Shown: positions 8,608 to 18,837, counted from the stretch's first letter. The stretch: DNA of 64,000 nt from Pedobacter sp. AK013 (GCF_014205835.1 NZ_JACHCQ010000006.1:124001-188000); one strand, 5' to 3'. Program-made: numbers and translations. The notes: a model not told the origin generated them from the sequence alone.

Positions 8608-10359
8608 TTAAGCTTCAACAACTCTTTCGCCAATTTGTTGGCGCCACATGGCCTGATATAAACCATTTTGTGCAATTAGCTCTTCATGTCTTCCCTGCTC
8701 AATGATATGGCCTTTCTCTAAAACATAAATTTTATCGGCATGTTTTATGGTCGATAAACGGTGGGCAATCAAAATGGTAATGTGATCGGTTAAATCTGAT
8801 ACTGAACGGATGGTTTTGGTTATTTCTTCTTCCGTAATCGAATCTAGCGATGAGGTAGCCTCATCAAAAACCAAAATATCTGGACGGCGAAGTAATGCCC
8901 TCGCAATTGATAAACGTTGTTTTTCTCCTCCCGAGACTTTAACGCCACCCTCGCCAATTAACGAATCCAAACCTTTATCCGCGCGGGCCAGTAAAGTTTG
9001 ACAGGCTGCCTGGTTCAACACTTTATAACACTCTTCGTCGGTTGCATTGGGGTTAACAAACAGCAGGTTTTCTCTTATCGTACCAGAGAACAATTGCGTG
9101 TCTTGCGTTACGAAACCGATTTTCTCCCGTAAGGCATCAAGATCGATATCGTTACTTGGAATACTATTGTATAAAATCTCACCATCTTTTGCCGGATATA
9201 AACCCACCAATAGTTTTACCAGTGTACTTTTTCCAGAACCAGATGGACCAACAAATGCAATGGTTTGCCCGTGATGGGTTTTGAAAGAAATATTCTCCAA
9301 TGCATTTCTATTGGCTGTTAGGTGTTTGAAACCCACATTATTAAAGGTTAAATCCTTAATTTTTGCTATAGAAGTTGGATTCTCAGGTTTTTTATCAATT
9401 GGTGTACTTAAAATCTTTTTAAAGTTACCTAATGAAACTTCTGCCTCACGCCAGGTTAAAATCACATTGCCCAGCTCTTGTAACGGTCCGAAAAGGAAGA
9501 ACGAGTAAAAAAGGAATGAGAAATACTGCCCGGCAGAAATTGTATTGTCGAAAATAAGGAGCAGTAAAACCAGTACCATCGTGCTACGCACAAGGTTAAC
9601 TGTAGTACCCTGAACAAAACTCATACTGCGCACATATTTCACTTTTTTAAGTTCTAAGCCCAAAATTTTGTAGGTGGTTTTGTTCAGTCGGTCAATTTCC
9701 TGATCGGCCAAGCCTAAACTCTTAACCAGTTCGATGTTCCTTAACGATTCGGTGGTAGAACCTGCCAAAGCTGTGGTTTCGCCAACGATAGAACGTTGGA
9801 TGGTTTTAATTTTGCGACTTAAAAACCAGCTTACGAAACTGATGATCGGAATAGCCGAAAAATAAACTAAGGTAACTTTGTAGCTTACCGAAACCGAATA
9901 CACGATAACGAAAATCATTCCAATTAAACTCACAAAAAGGATGCTGATAAAGGCAGTAATAAATTTCTCTGAATCCAGACGTACTTTTTGTAAAATACCC
10001 AGGGTTTCTCCGCTACGTTGATCTTCGAAAACCTGATAAGGCAGTTTTAGAGAATGTTGCAAACCATCGGCATACATTTTTGCACCAACTTTTTGAACAA
10101 TCACACTGGTGAAATAATCCTGAAAGTTTTTAGCGATACGCGAAACCATGGCTGCCCCAATAGCCAACCCGATTAAACTCAGCGAACCCCAAAGGTATTG
10201 GGCGTAGGTGAGTGTATCTTTTTTATTGATAAAACGGTCTAAAATCCGACCAGTGATGTATGGATCTAAAAGTGAAAAACCAATATTTATGCCTGCCAGC
10301 AATAGCGCTAAGGCCACAATCCACTTGTGGTTTTTCAGGTAGTTAAGTAATAATCCCAT
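8608..10359 (-). CDS. ABC exporter, fused permease and ATPase (MsbA-like)
   Basis: A 583-aa half-transporter of the type IV ABC exporter fold, expected to homodimerise in the inner membrane. Six transmembrane helices occupy about residues 1-310, followed by a nucleotide-binding domain. All ATPase motifs are intact: Walker A GPSGSGKS at 371-378, Q-loop Gln at 419, signature VSGGEKQ at 475-481, Walker B ILVFDE at 495-500 and the H-loop His at 533. The family covers lipid A flippases, lipid and drug exporters, and substrate cannot be told from sequence. An exact -7 box (TATGTTTG on the minus strand, 10382-10389) lies just upstream, and the preceding gene is insulated by a terminator. Confidence 0.92.
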   Translation of the reverse strand: MGLLLNYLKNHKWIVALALLLAGINIGFSLLDPYITGRILDRFINKKDTLTYAQYLWGSLSLIGLAIGAAMVSRIAKNFQDYFTSVIVQKVGAKMYADGLQHSLKLPYQVFEDQRSGETLGILQKVRLDSEKFITAFISILFVSLIGMIFVIVYSVSVSYKVTLVYFSAIPIISFVSWFLSRKIKTIQRSIVGETTALAGSTTESLRNIELVKSLGLADQEIDRLNKTTYKILGLELKKVKYVRSMSFVQGTTVNLVRSTMVLVLLLLIFDNTISAGQYFSFLFYSFFLFGPLQELGNVILTWREAEVSLGNFKKILSTPIDKKPENPTSIAKIKDLTFNNVGFKHLTANRNALENISFKTHHGQTIAFVGPSGSGKSTLVKLLVGLYPAKDGEILYNSIPSNDIDLDALREKIGFVTQDTQLFSGTIRENLLFVNPNATDEECYKVLNQAACQTLLARADKGLDSLIGEGGVKVSGGEKQRLSIARALLRRPDILVFDEATSSLDSITEEEITKTIRSVSDLTDHITILIAHRLSTIKHADKIYVLEKGHIIEQGRHEELIAQNGLYQAMWRQQIGERVVEA

Positions 10360-10381
10360 TAAGTTTTGTTGTTTGTTAATG

Positions 10382-10389
10382 CAAACATA
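10382..10389 (-). promoter_or_regulatory. Putative -7 box of the ABC exporter gene
   Basis: On the minus strand this reads TATGTTTG, an exact TAnnTTTG box, 22 bases before the ATG. The expected -33 region overlaps the terminator hairpin at 10388-10426 and shows no clear TTG. Confidence 0.4.
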
Positions 10390-10426
10390 AAAAAAGGGAA
10401 CGGATAAAAATCCATTCCCTTTTTTT
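10388..10426 (-). terminator. Bidirectional-looking terminator after the Oar-like receptor gene
   Basis: GGGAACGGAT and ATCCATTCCC form a 10-bp stem with one mismatch around an AAAA loop, flanked by A and T runs on both sides. It lies between the stop of the Oar-like gene and the start of the ABC exporter gene, so it separates these co-directional genes. Confidence 0.85.
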
Positions 10427-10462
10427 ATGACTTTAAGCTAAGAAACTTAGCTAAATCTTATT

Positions 10463-13400
10463 TTAGAATCCGTAACGTAAACCAATTTGTATCTGCCAAG
10501 GATTACCCGATGGCGTAACAATACCAGTGTTATTTACGCGGTAAGTATAAGCTTTGTTTGTAGCATCGAATGCGCTAACGGCATATAAAGCCTGGTTGCC
10601 CAAAGTTTCATTTACACCCCATTTTTTGTTAAGTAGGTTTGCAAAATTAAACACATCTCCTGAGAATTCGATACTATGCTTTTTATTCAATTGTAGTTGA
10701 TAGCTTAATTTTAAATCAACAATACCAAAAAAGTCATTTACTCCGCCATTTCGCTCTGCTATCTGACCAGAATATTTATTGATATAATCTTTTAAACTTT
10801 GGCTTGCAGCTGGATTATCTAATAATGCCTGTAAGCCTGTCCGAATATTTGCAGGAATATTCTGATTGTTTCTATCGAATACAAAAGCTAAATCATTTGT
10901 GGCCACAAAATCTCCATTAATATTGCCGCCAGCTAATAAGCTATATCGTGTTCCACCAATACCAGAGTAACGAACACCTAATCTAAAGCCATAAAAACTT
11001 GGGGACGTTCCGTAAATAACAACCTTATTGCGGAATTGATTATCTGAGTAAGACATTTTGCTCAAATCTCTTGGATCATCTTTAACAGGTAGAGATAAAG
11101 TAGCAGAGTTTGCCACGTTGCCATTATACGATGTATTATCTTTTGTGTCGTTATAAGTATAACTTGCAGAGATTTCTCCATCTTTAAAATAATTCCAGGT
11201 CGCATCTAAAACTATAGCGAATTGATTTACCTTACCTTTACTATTTAATTCTAACACACGGCCAAACTGATTAGTTAAACGACCACCTTTCCAATCGGCA
11301 ACGCCATTACTTGCTGTGATACTTGAAGTTGGTACAAATACACCACGGTTACCTTCATTAGGAAGGGTAAAGAATGGATTTGCCGCCATATTTTTGTCAA
11401 CATACATGTAGTTGTTACGTCCGAATGTTGCGTAACCCGTAATCCCAACCTTAAATTTATCGGTAATTAATTTACTGTATGATAAGTTGGCTTTATAAAC
11501 CACTGGGATTTTTGCATCTTCTGCATAAGTATTGATAGTTGGTACCTGTAAAGCACTTAATGAAGGTGTAGCAACAGTACCATTTCTATAACCTATAAAG
11601 TCTGGTTTTGGTACATCTGTGCCAAAAACGTCAACTGTTGCTAAATGTTTACCGTCAAAGGTTAAGTTATTAATGGTTACATAATTGTTAATATCCGAGC
11701 CGAAAATACCTGCTCCGAAACGAACAAAGTCTGTTCGGTTTTCATTAATATCCCAATTAAATTGAATTCTTGGCTGAATTAAAAATTGTTTTAACTCATG
11801 GTCTGTTCTTACTCCAATAGCGTCAAATAGTTGCTGATTAAGTGGTGATTTTGGATAAGTACTGTAATCAATACGTAAACCACCTATAAAATCTAAACCT
11901 TTTGCTAATTTAGTCTGCATTTGGCCGTAAATAGCGGCGTTCCAAATGCCTGCTTTAACAGTTGGGTCTGCAACTAAAGGTACTTCACGATAAAATCTGT
12001 TTGGAGCAAGGTTATTAAAGTTTGTAATCGCCGGAACTTCGATCTTTTTTGTAGGGTCATTTGGAAAAGCAGGATCTTGAATCTGAGAAGTAGAGTACTC
12101 GAAACGGCCATTAACTTCACTGCCATAAAGAGATTTTGCATTAGTATACATCAGGTCAACACCAAACGTATATTTAACTTTATCCGTATTATAATAAAAA
12201 TTATCTACCAATTGAAAAACATTATTGGTAAAACCTTCCTGTCCGAAACGGTGACCGCCAATTTGTATTGCAGTAGAGATCCCCTTTGTGCCATCAGCAA
12301 GGTCAGATTTTATATTTCCTACAATTGCTCTTGGAATGGCACCTGTTAATTCATCATTTTGCGTACTCGCCTGGAAAGTATATAAATGTTGTATTTTTAA
12401 TTCGTTAGTGATTTTGCTGCTTATGGTTGAACGTAAAGTTGCCAATAAATTATTGTCAACATTTTTATCGTTACCATAACTTTCGTAGAAATTTATCGCT
12501 GTATTATCTGCCAAACCTAATGGATTTCTATCGTTTGTATAATTATCACGAATGGTTAATAAATTTCTATCATTAATTTGCCAATCTATACGGGCAAATG
12601 CAGCATCCGAACCACGCTTTTTGTCGAAAGAACCATATTGAGGTGTATTTGCTACTCCATATTTAGTACGGGCAACATCTAAAAACTGTGCTAAAGTACT
12701 ATTAGTGATTCTGAAACGTGCTTCATCAGCGGGGCCATTAACATCGGCAATAATTAATGGGCGAGCATCTTTCTGATGATCTAAACCAACAAAATAATGT
12801 AATTTATCCTTAATAATTGGGCCACCTAAAGTAAAACCGTATTGATACGTAGAGAAATCGTTGTCACGTTTTACTCCTCTAATATCATAACGGCTGGCTA
12901 ACCAATCTGCACGGCCATAACCAAAAGCACTTCCGCTTAATGTATTTGTACCCGATTTGGTTACAGCGGTTACTGTACCGCCTCCGGCTCTGCCTAATGT
13001 AACATCATATTGATTGGTTACTACCTTAAACTCACGAACTGCCTCGATAGAAATAGAATATGGCGCACCACTACGACTCGTAGTACTACCAGCTGATGTG
13101 GGGTTTTTAGCATTCATTCCATCAATGGTATAATTCGTAGAAGAACCTAACTGTCCCGAAATATTTCCGCCACGGCTTAAAGGAGATAAATCCATTAAGT
13201 TGGAAAAATTACGCCCGTTTACAGGTAACTGGTTCATTGTTTTAGCCGAAATTTCTGTAGAAGCGCCAAAGTTTTGAACTTTGTTCCTCAAACCCGAAGC
13301 TACAACCTGTACCGCGTCTAAATCCTGCGAGGCTTCCTGCATGGCAATGTTTACCTTAACTACATCGCCAAGGTTTAACATATAACCGTTTCTGGTCTGC

Positions 13401-13669
13401 TCGCCAAAGCCTACATAAAGGGCTTTTACCGAGTAAGGGCCACCCAAAGGAAGCTCTTTAAAAGTATACTCGCCCTGGGCGTTGGTAGATGTTTTAGTCG
13501 TGAAACCTGTTGAATTGTTTCTGATCTGCACGGAAACCCCGGGAATAGGTTTCTTTTGTTGATCGGTGATTACACCCGAAATCGATGCCTGGGTTGTTTG
13601 TGCAATTGCTGAATCGTTGACAAAGCAAAACAGCAACAATACCGCAATAAGTAAATTTTTCATCATCAT
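10463..13669 (-). CDS. Oar-like TonB-dependent receptor with CarboxypepD_reg domain
   Basis: A 1068-aa outer membrane protein of the Oar/carboxypeptidase-regulatory TonB receptor type. Its length is close to Myxococcus Oar, which transports protein or peptide cargo. A signal peptide (up to AIAQ) precedes a CarboxypepD_reg-like domain (residues about 28-110, ISGVITDQQKKPIPGVSVQIRN). Then come a plug (NGRNFSNLMDLSPLSRGG, GTVTAVTKSGTN) and a barrel ending in ...IQIGLRYGF. Three consecutive Met codons open the frame; the exact start is uncertain. There is no SusD partner, consistent with the Oar class. It stands alone: its own terminator is downstream and a 230-base non-coding gap is upstream. 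Confidence 0.93.
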   Translation of the reverse strand: MMMKNLLIAVLLLFCFVNDSAIAQTTQASISGVITDQQKKPIPGVSVQIRNNSTGFTTKTSTNAQGEYTFKELPLGGPYSVKALYVGFGEQTRNGYMLNLGDVVKVNIAMQEASQDLDAVQVVASGLRNKVQNFGASTEISAKTMNQLPVNGRNFSNLMDLSPLSRGGNISGQLGSSTNYTIDGMNAKNPTSAGSTTSRSGAPYSISIEAVREFKVVTNQYDVTLGRAGGGTVTAVTKSGTNTLSGSAFGYGRADWLASRYDIRGVKRDNDFSTYQYGFTLGGPIIKDKLHYFVGLDHQKDARPLIIADVNGPADEARFRITNSTLAQFLDVARTKYGVANTPQYGSFDKKRGSDAAFARIDWQINDRNLLTIRDNYTNDRNPLGLADNTAINFYESYGNDKNVDNNLLATLRSTISSKITNELKIQHLYTFQASTQNDELTGAIPRAIVGNIKSDLADGTKGISTAIQIGGHRFGQEGFTNNVFQLVDNFYYNTDKVKYTFGVDLMYTNAKSLYGSEVNGRFEYSTSQIQDPAFPNDPTKKIEVPAITNFNNLAPNRFYREVPLVADPTVKAGIWNAAIYGQMQTKLAKGLDFIGGLRIDYSTYPKSPLNQQLFDAIGVRTDHELKQFLIQPRIQFNWDINENRTDFVRFGAGIFGSDINNYVTINNLTFDGKHLATVDVFGTDVPKPDFIGYRNGTVATPSLSALQVPTINTYAEDAKIPVVYKANLSYSKLITDKFKVGITGYATFGRNNYMYVDKNMAANPFFTLPNEGNRGVFVPTSSITASNGVADWKGGRLTNQFGRVLELNSKGKVNQFAIVLDATWNYFKDGEISASYTYNDTKDNTSYNGNVANSATLSLPVKDDPRDLSKMSYSDNQFRNKVVIYGTSPSFYGFRLGVRYSGIGGTRYSLLAGGNINGDFVATNDLAFVFDRNNQNIPANIRTGLQALLDNPAASQSLKDYINKYSGQIAERNGGVNDFFGIVDLKLSYQLQLNKKHSIEFSGDVFNFANLLNKKWGVNETLGNQALYAVSAFDATNKAYTYRVNNTGIVTPSGNPWQIQIGLRYGF

Positions 13670-13850
13670 TTGTTTTTTTAAAGGATTATGAAGCCTGCCT
13701 GAGGTTTTGTGTGTACCCTAGCAGGTTTCATTATGATTAGTTTTCTGATTTTTTATGATGACAAAGATGTTAATGTGCTGTTAACTGAATTCTGATTTAA
13801 TATTAATAATAAGTTTAGTAATTGATGGTTTTTAAGCCTGATGTTAAAAT

Positions 13851-13883
13851 AAAAAACGGCCAATAAATTAATATTGGCCGTTT
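13851..13883 (-). terminator. Terminator of the amidohydrolase operon
   Basis: AAACGGCCAATA and TATTGGCCGTTT form a 12-bp perfect stem around a 6-base loop. Read on the minus strand it is followed by TTTTTT. It lies 20-50 bases after the stop of the 438-aa amidohydrolase gene. Confidence 0.88.
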
Positions 13884-13902
13884 GTGTTAAACTAGTGTTA
13901 AC

Positions 13903-15219
13903 TTATTTCTTCTCGGCAGTATATTTATCGCTGAATTTTTTATCCAACTGTTTATGTAAATTATCCAGGTTAATGTCTCTCCCTTGAATAAATGCCTGCT
14001 CCACTTTGTTGGTACGCATATCTAATGCATCGCCAGCTGAAATAAAGAAAGTAGCATCTTTGCCAGTCTCAATACTACCTGTGGTTTTATCAACACCCAT
14101 CGCTTTGGCTGCATTTAAGGTGATGGTTGATAAAGCTTTTTCCTTATCCAAGCCCCAGGCCGTAACTGTTCCGGCCATAAAAGGCAGGTTGCGTTGTTGC
14201 CAGTAACCATCAATACTCAATACTACATTTAAACCCGCATTGGCCAATATTGCAGCATTTTTATAAGGCATATTTACATCGTCATCATTGTTATTGGGTA
14301 AAGCATGGGGCTGTTTCACCACCAGGGTAATGTTATTTTCTTTCAAGAAATCGATAATCAGGTAAGCTTCATCAGCACCTGTAATCACCGGGGTGATGCC
14401 AAATTTCTTAGCGAAATTAACTGCTGCAACAATATCCTTCTGACTATCGGCTGCGATGAATAACTTTTCTTTGCCAGCGAATACTTTTTTCATCGCTTCG
14501 AATCGGGTATTAATTACTTCTGGTTTGCCCATTTCAGAATAGGCTTTTGCCTCAGCAAAGAAAGAAGTTAACTGTGCAATGGCCGCTTGTGTACGTTCGG
14601 CTAAGCTTTCTGGCGATTGCTGAGGCCTGCCGAAACCACCAAATCCACCTCTAAAACGCGGTGTAACCGGCCAGGTCATGTGCATGGCATCGTCGGTTTT
14701 AAGTGCTGCATCTTCCCAGTTCCAGGCGTCGAGCTGAACAACAGACGAACTGCCCGAAACTGTACCGCCCTGAGGTGTTGGTTGTGCGATTAATATACCG
14801 TTGCTACGCAAAGTGGCCGGAACTTTCGAATCGGTATTGTAAGCAACGATTGAGCGGATGTGTGAATTAAAATCACCTATTTCCTGGAAATCTAAGGTTG
14901 CTTTCACGGCTTCAATTTCAGTTAAGCCCAAATTGGTAGTTGCGGCAATAAAGCCAGGGTAAATGTGTTTGCCTGTAGCTACAATGCGCATTACATCATC
15001 CTGTGGTACCTGGCCGTTGGCAGTAACTGAAATAATTTTTCCATTGCCAAAAAGTATGGTGCCGTTTTCGACCACTGTTCCATTGCCAACATGTACGGTT
15101 GCACCTGTTATGGCGATGGTTTTGCTTTGTTTTTTAGCTGGCGATATGTTTGCCTGCGCAAAACACATCAGGCTTGTTGCCGATAAAGCCAGACTGAATA
15201 AATATTGTTTAGTGTGCAT
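13903..15219 (-). CDS. Secreted amidohydrolase-family protein lacking the HxH metal motif
   Basis: A 438-aa exported protein (signal peptide ending near MCFAQA) of the imidazolonepropionase-like amidohydrolase superfamily. Family features are the N-terminal beta-sandwich (ITGATVHVGNGTVVENGTILFGNGKI), the segment GKHIYPGFIAATTNLGL (about 84-100) and the closing sandwich (GSIETGKDATFFISAGDALD). In active members the GHIYPGFIDxHxH position carries the HxH metal ligands; here it reads FIAATTN, so the first two ligands are lost. It probably is a non-catalytic or altered member. Its start overlaps the end of the 1006-aa amidohydrolase gene by 11 bases, so the two are translationally coupled and may form one complex. 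Confidence 0.86.
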   Translation of the reverse strand: MHTKQYLFSLALSATSLMCFAQANISPAKKQSKTIAITGATVHVGNGTVVENGTILFGNGKIISVTANGQVPQDDVMRIVATGKHIYPGFIAATTNLGLTEIEAVKATLDFQEIGDFNSHIRSIVAYNTDSKVPATLRSNGILIAQPTPQGGTVSGSSSVVQLDAWNWEDAALKTDDAMHMTWPVTPRFRGGFGGFGRPQQSPESLAERTQAAIAQLTSFFAEAKAYSEMGKPEVINTRFEAMKKVFAGKEKLFIAADSQKDIVAAVNFAKKFGITPVITGADEAYLIIDFLKENNITLVVKQPHALPNNNDDDVNMPYKNAAILANAGLNVVLSIDGYWQQRNLPFMAGTVTAWGLDKEKALSTITLNAAKAMGVDKTTGSIETGKDATFFISAGDALDMRTNKVEQAFIQGRDINLDNLHKQLDKKFSDKYTAEKK

Positions 15220-18200
15220 GTTCTTTCTCGGTTAATTCTGCTGAATAGTTTTCTAAAGTTTCGCAATTGTACAGGCGTGGTGCATCACCTAATGGACGTT
15301 GTGTACGTCCACCTTTGCTTTTACTCTCTAACATCTTTTGGATCAGACGTGCTTTTTCTGTCTGCTGGGTTTTGATTACCTGAGCATCTTTCTCGATATC
15401 CCAATAAGCAATGCCATCCACAAAAGTTTTCTCTGCTCTGGCATAGATAGAAAGTGGATTGGCAGTCCAGATCACCACATCGGCATCTTTACCTGCTTTT
15501 AAACTGCCCACCTTATCATCAATGTGCAGCATTTTTGCCGGGTTTAAGGTTACAAACTTAAAAGCATCTTCTTCGGGTACATTACCATATAATACCGATT
15601 TACCTGCTTCCTGGTTTAAGTGACGGGCCATTTCGGCATCATCAGAGTTGAAAGCCGTAGTTACACCAACATTATGCATGATTTTTCCATTGTAAGGGAT
15701 GGCTTCGGCCACTTCGTTTTTATAAGCCCACCAATCGGAGAAGGTAGAACCTGCAATGCCGTGCGCTTTCATTTTATCGGCTACCTTATAGCCTTCTAAA
15801 ATATGCGTAAAGGTATTGATCTTAAATCCTAAGCTGTCAGCTACATGAATTAACATATTGATCTCGCTCTGCACATAAGAATGGCAGGTAATGAAACGTT
15901 TGTTGTTCAGAATCTCAACAATAGCATCCAATTCTAAATCTTTACGTACAGTGTTACCTTTTACTGATAGAGCTTTCTCATATTCTTTTGCACGGGTAAA
16001 CTCATCCACAAAAGTTTGCTCAACACCCATACGTGTAACCGGGAAACGGGCGCCCGTACCGAAATTACTTTGTTTCACGTTTTCGCCCAAAGCAAATTTA
16101 ATGAAGCCATCGGCACCCGCAAATTTCAGTTCCTCTGGCGATTTGCCCCAGCGCAGTTTAATCAATTGCGATTGGCCACCGATCGGATTGGCCGATCCGT
16201 GTAGGATTTGTGAAGTAGTTACACCACCGGCCAGCTGGCGGTAAATGTTTACATCTTCGGAGTTGAGGATGTCGGCAACGCGTACTTCTGCAGAAACCGA
16301 TTGTGCGCCTTCGTTAATACCACCTGCGCCTGCAATATGCGAGTGCTCATCAATAATACCAGCGGTTACATGTTTGCCGGTAGCATCGATCACTTTAGCG
16401 CCGCTTGCCGAAAGGTTTTTGCCAACTGCTTTAATTTTTCCGTTTTCTAAAAGTACATCAGCATTTTGAAGGATTCCCTCTTTTTCATTCGTCCAAACGG
16501 TACCATTTTTAATTAAAACCGTTTCTTGTTTGGGCAGTTCAGTATTACCGAAAGCCGAGAAAGGATAAATTACCGGACCCAGGGCCAAAGTGCTTTTTGG
16601 CTCTTCTTTTTTAGGCATTTCTTTTGCAGCTTCTTTATAAGTTGCTGTAAATTTTCCCATAGTGCCATCAGCCAGAGCCGATTCACCTTTTATAGTTACG
16701 GGATTTGCCGAGGTAATGTAACCGCTTAAACGGACATCACCCTTAGGGTTTTTCTTTAAGTTGAAATTGATGCTTACCCAATCGCCGTTTCTGGTAAAGG
16801 TTGCTATGGTTTTAACACTATCTACACCAGTTCTTTCAATAGCAGCTGTTGATCCGCCACCTGTTCCGGTAATTCTTAGGATTAAAGCACCAATACCATC
16901 AACGTTTAAATTATAAGTGCCACGTACATCACTCACATCCATTTTGTTAACAATGAAACGTTTGCCTTGTACCCAGTTTTCGAAAATAATGTTCCCATTT
17001 TTGAACAGGTTATCAGATGAGATTAAAAAGTTGGCTACTTTTCCTTTTTCCAATGAGCCTACCTTATCGCTGATACCCAAAAGTGAAGCAGGGATTTCGG
17101 TAACCGATTGTAGAGCCTGTTTTTCAGTTAAGCCATTTTCTATCGCTGTGCGGATGTTTGCCCAAAAATCGCGACTATTTTCTAATCCGAAAGCGGTAAG
17201 TGCAAATTTAATTCCTGCTTTTTCCAGGATGGCCGGATTGGTTGGTGCCAGTTCCCAGCCTTTCATTTGTGATAAAGTTACGTTCCTGGCTTCAGCCGGA
17301 TCTTCAACATCATAAGCTTTAGGGAAAGTTAATGGAATAATTAAACTAGCTCCGGTAGCTTTAACCTCATTTATGCGTTGGTATTCATCACCTGTTGATT
17401 TAATGATGTATTTTTTGCCAAATTCTTTCCCGATTTTATCAGCACGCAGAATGTTCTGCCATCCATCTACCTCAAAAATCTGCGGAATGGTTTGTTGTTT
17501 GCCAAATTCGTCTAGCGAGATGTTGTACTCATCTTTTTGTTTGCCATACCATTGTGCATCGTAATAGGTTTGGCGCAATAAAGCAATCGAACCCATTAAC
17601 GAAGTCGGGTAATCGTTTGATGATGTTCCTTTGTTAAAGGAATAGTTTGCTGCGGTTTGATCTTTTAAAAATACACTGTTATCTGCACCATCGTTTAAAG
17701 TTACAGCGGCAGACACACCACGTGCTATGCCATCGCGGTTGATGACATTTACACTACCAAAGCCCACCTTACGCAGTTCATCTGCTTTTTTGCTGTCGGT
17801 AGAAAAGATGCTTTTTACATAAGTTTCCGGTCTGATTGATTCGTTCCAGCCATAAGCACCTTTTTTGGTCGAAACGAAAATAGACTGACGCTGACCACCG
17901 AAACCGCGCTGCTGTACAGGTGTTTCGCTAAGGCCATAACTGGTAAAGGCATCAATTAAGGAGGGATAAACAAATTTTCCTTTAAGGTCGATTACCACAT
18001 AGCCTTTAGGTACGGCTAAACCAGTACCAACACCCTGTATGGTTTGTCCTTTAATTAAAAGCGTGGCATTTGTTAGGGTTTGATTGGCATTAACTACTAT
18101 TGTTGTGTTTGTAAGGGCAAACATTCCGGGTCTGGTATCAAAAGAACCGTTAACAGGAAAGGTGGTTTGCTGTGCAAACAGAAATGTAGTAGAAATTACC

Positions 18201-18229
18201 AGCCCAATGGCGAGTAAAATTTTCTTCAT
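15209..18229 (-). CDS. Secreted tandem amidohydrolase: degenerate N-half, intact C-half
   Basis: A 1006-aa exported protein (signal peptide ending ...FLFAQ) with two amidohydrolase-like halves. The N-terminal half (about 35-430) keeps the sandwich and the TIM-barrel end (VGSLEKGKVANFLISSD) but has LIDAFTSYGL at 91-100 where HxH should be. A linker domain at about 430-540 has no clear assignment. The C-terminal half (about 565-960) has GIIDEHSHIAG with HSH at 629-631, His783, His809 and NSDD at 861-864, the usual binuclear metal ligand set. It should therefore be the active hydrolase, probably a cyclic amidase or peptidase. It is the first gene of a two-gene operon with the overlapping degenerate paralogue. 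Confidence 0.9.
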   Translation of the reverse strand: MKKILLAIGLVISTTFLFAQQTTFPVNGSFDTRPGMFALTNTTIVVNANQTLTNATLLIKGQTIQGVGTGLAVPKGYVVIDLKGKFVYPSLIDAFTSYGLSETPVQQRGFGGQRQSIFVSTKKGAYGWNESIRPETYVKSIFSTDSKKADELRKVGFGSVNVINRDGIARGVSAAVTLNDGADNSVFLKDQTAANYSFNKGTSSNDYPTSLMGSIALLRQTYYDAQWYGKQKDEYNISLDEFGKQQTIPQIFEVDGWQNILRADKIGKEFGKKYIIKSTGDEYQRINEVKATGASLIIPLTFPKAYDVEDPAEARNVTLSQMKGWELAPTNPAILEKAGIKFALTAFGLENSRDFWANIRTAIENGLTEKQALQSVTEIPASLLGISDKVGSLEKGKVANFLISSDNLFKNGNIIFENWVQGKRFIVNKMDVSDVRGTYNLNVDGIGALILRITGTGGGSTAAIERTGVDSVKTIATFTRNGDWVSINFNLKKNPKGDVRLSGYITSANPVTIKGESALADGTMGKFTATYKEAAKEMPKKEEPKSTLALGPVIYPFSAFGNTELPKQETVLIKNGTVWTNEKEGILQNADVLLENGKIKAVGKNLSASGAKVIDATGKHVTAGIIDEHSHIAGAGGINEGAQSVSAEVRVADILNSEDVNIYRQLAGGVTTSQILHGSANPIGGQSQLIKLRWGKSPEELKFAGADGFIKFALGENVKQSNFGTGARFPVTRMGVEQTFVDEFTRAKEYEKALSVKGNTVRKDLELDAIVEILNNKRFITCHSYVQSEINMLIHVADSLGFKINTFTHILEGYKVADKMKAHGIAGSTFSDWWAYKNEVAEAIPYNGKIMHNVGVTTAFNSDDAEMARHLNQEAGKSVLYGNVPEEDAFKFVTLNPAKMLHIDDKVGSLKAGKDADVVIWTANPLSIYARAEKTFVDGIAYWDIEKDAQVIKTQQTEKARLIQKMLESKSKGGRTQRPLGDAPRLYNCETLENYSAELTEKEHAH

Positions 18230-18314
18230 AATAAGTTTAGGGTTTTAATTTGTTTAAAACTAATATAAATTAGCGTTCATTCTCTTCAATATCCTATTTT
18301 TTACAATTAATGTC

Positions 18315-18322
18315 TATTTTTG
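18315..18322 (+). promoter_or_regulatory. Putative -7 box of the cytochrome b-like gene
   Basis: TATTTTTG is an exact TAnnTTTG match, 20 bases before the ATG at 18343. No TTG at the proper -33 distance was seen. Confidence 0.4.
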
Positions 18323-18342
18323 AAGCATAGAAATTTATTGAT

Positions 18343-18789
18343 ATGAACGATATTTTAAAAAGTGCCCACTCTGGATGGCGCTATGTAGTTTTTCTTTTGC
18401 TAATTATTGCCGTTGTTAAGGCTTTGTCTGGCTGGTTTGGTAATAAAATGTATACAGAAGGGGATCGAAAGCTAAATGTTTTTACTTTAATCAGTGCACA
18501 CATTCAATTGTTGATTGGTTTGGTACTTTATTTCAGCGAAGGCTGGTATAAGTTGAGCAGTGCAGGTGCACCAGCGGTGCGTTATTTTAAAATGGAGCAC
18601 ATCAGTATGATGATCATTGCGATTATTTTAATTACGGTTGGTAATGCTAAATCGAAAAAAGTTGCTGATGCCGTTGCAAAACACCGTACCATTTCAGTTT
18701 TCTTTGGATTAGCATTGATTCTGATCATCGTAACTATTTTATTGATGGTAAAAGAAGTTCCGGGTAGATCGTTTTTTGGGGTTTCATAG
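18343..18789 (+). CDS. Cytochrome b-like four-helix membrane protein
   Basis: A 148-aa protein with four hydrophobic helices (about 13-32, 45-65, 85-102, 115-138). Conserved-looking His residues at positions 9 (KSAHSGWRY), 53 (SAHIQLLIG) and 86 (KMEHISMM) sit at helix ends, as expected for heme ligation. Related short proteins in Bacteroidota are usually annotated cytochrome B, but I know of no experimental support. It is transcribed alone just upstream of the trp region. Alternative: a small membrane protein of unknown function with coincidental His residues. Confidence 0.7.
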   Translation: MNDILKSAHSGWRYVVFLLLIIAVVKALSGWFGNKMYTEGDRKLNVFTLISAHIQLLIGLVLYFSEGWYKLSSAGAPAVRYFKMEHISMMIIAIILITVGNAKSKKVADAVAKHRTISVFFGLALILIIVTILLMVKEVPGRSFFGVS

Positions 18790-18837
18790 TAATTATAAAG
18801 GCAGGGCGCTGGGCGCATGGCGAAAAGCATAGGTAAT

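Noticed and set aside
13670..13850. Possible riboswitch upstream of the Oar-like gene
   Set aside because: Only a weak GCCTGC/GCAGG pairing is visible and no known riboswitch core was recognised.
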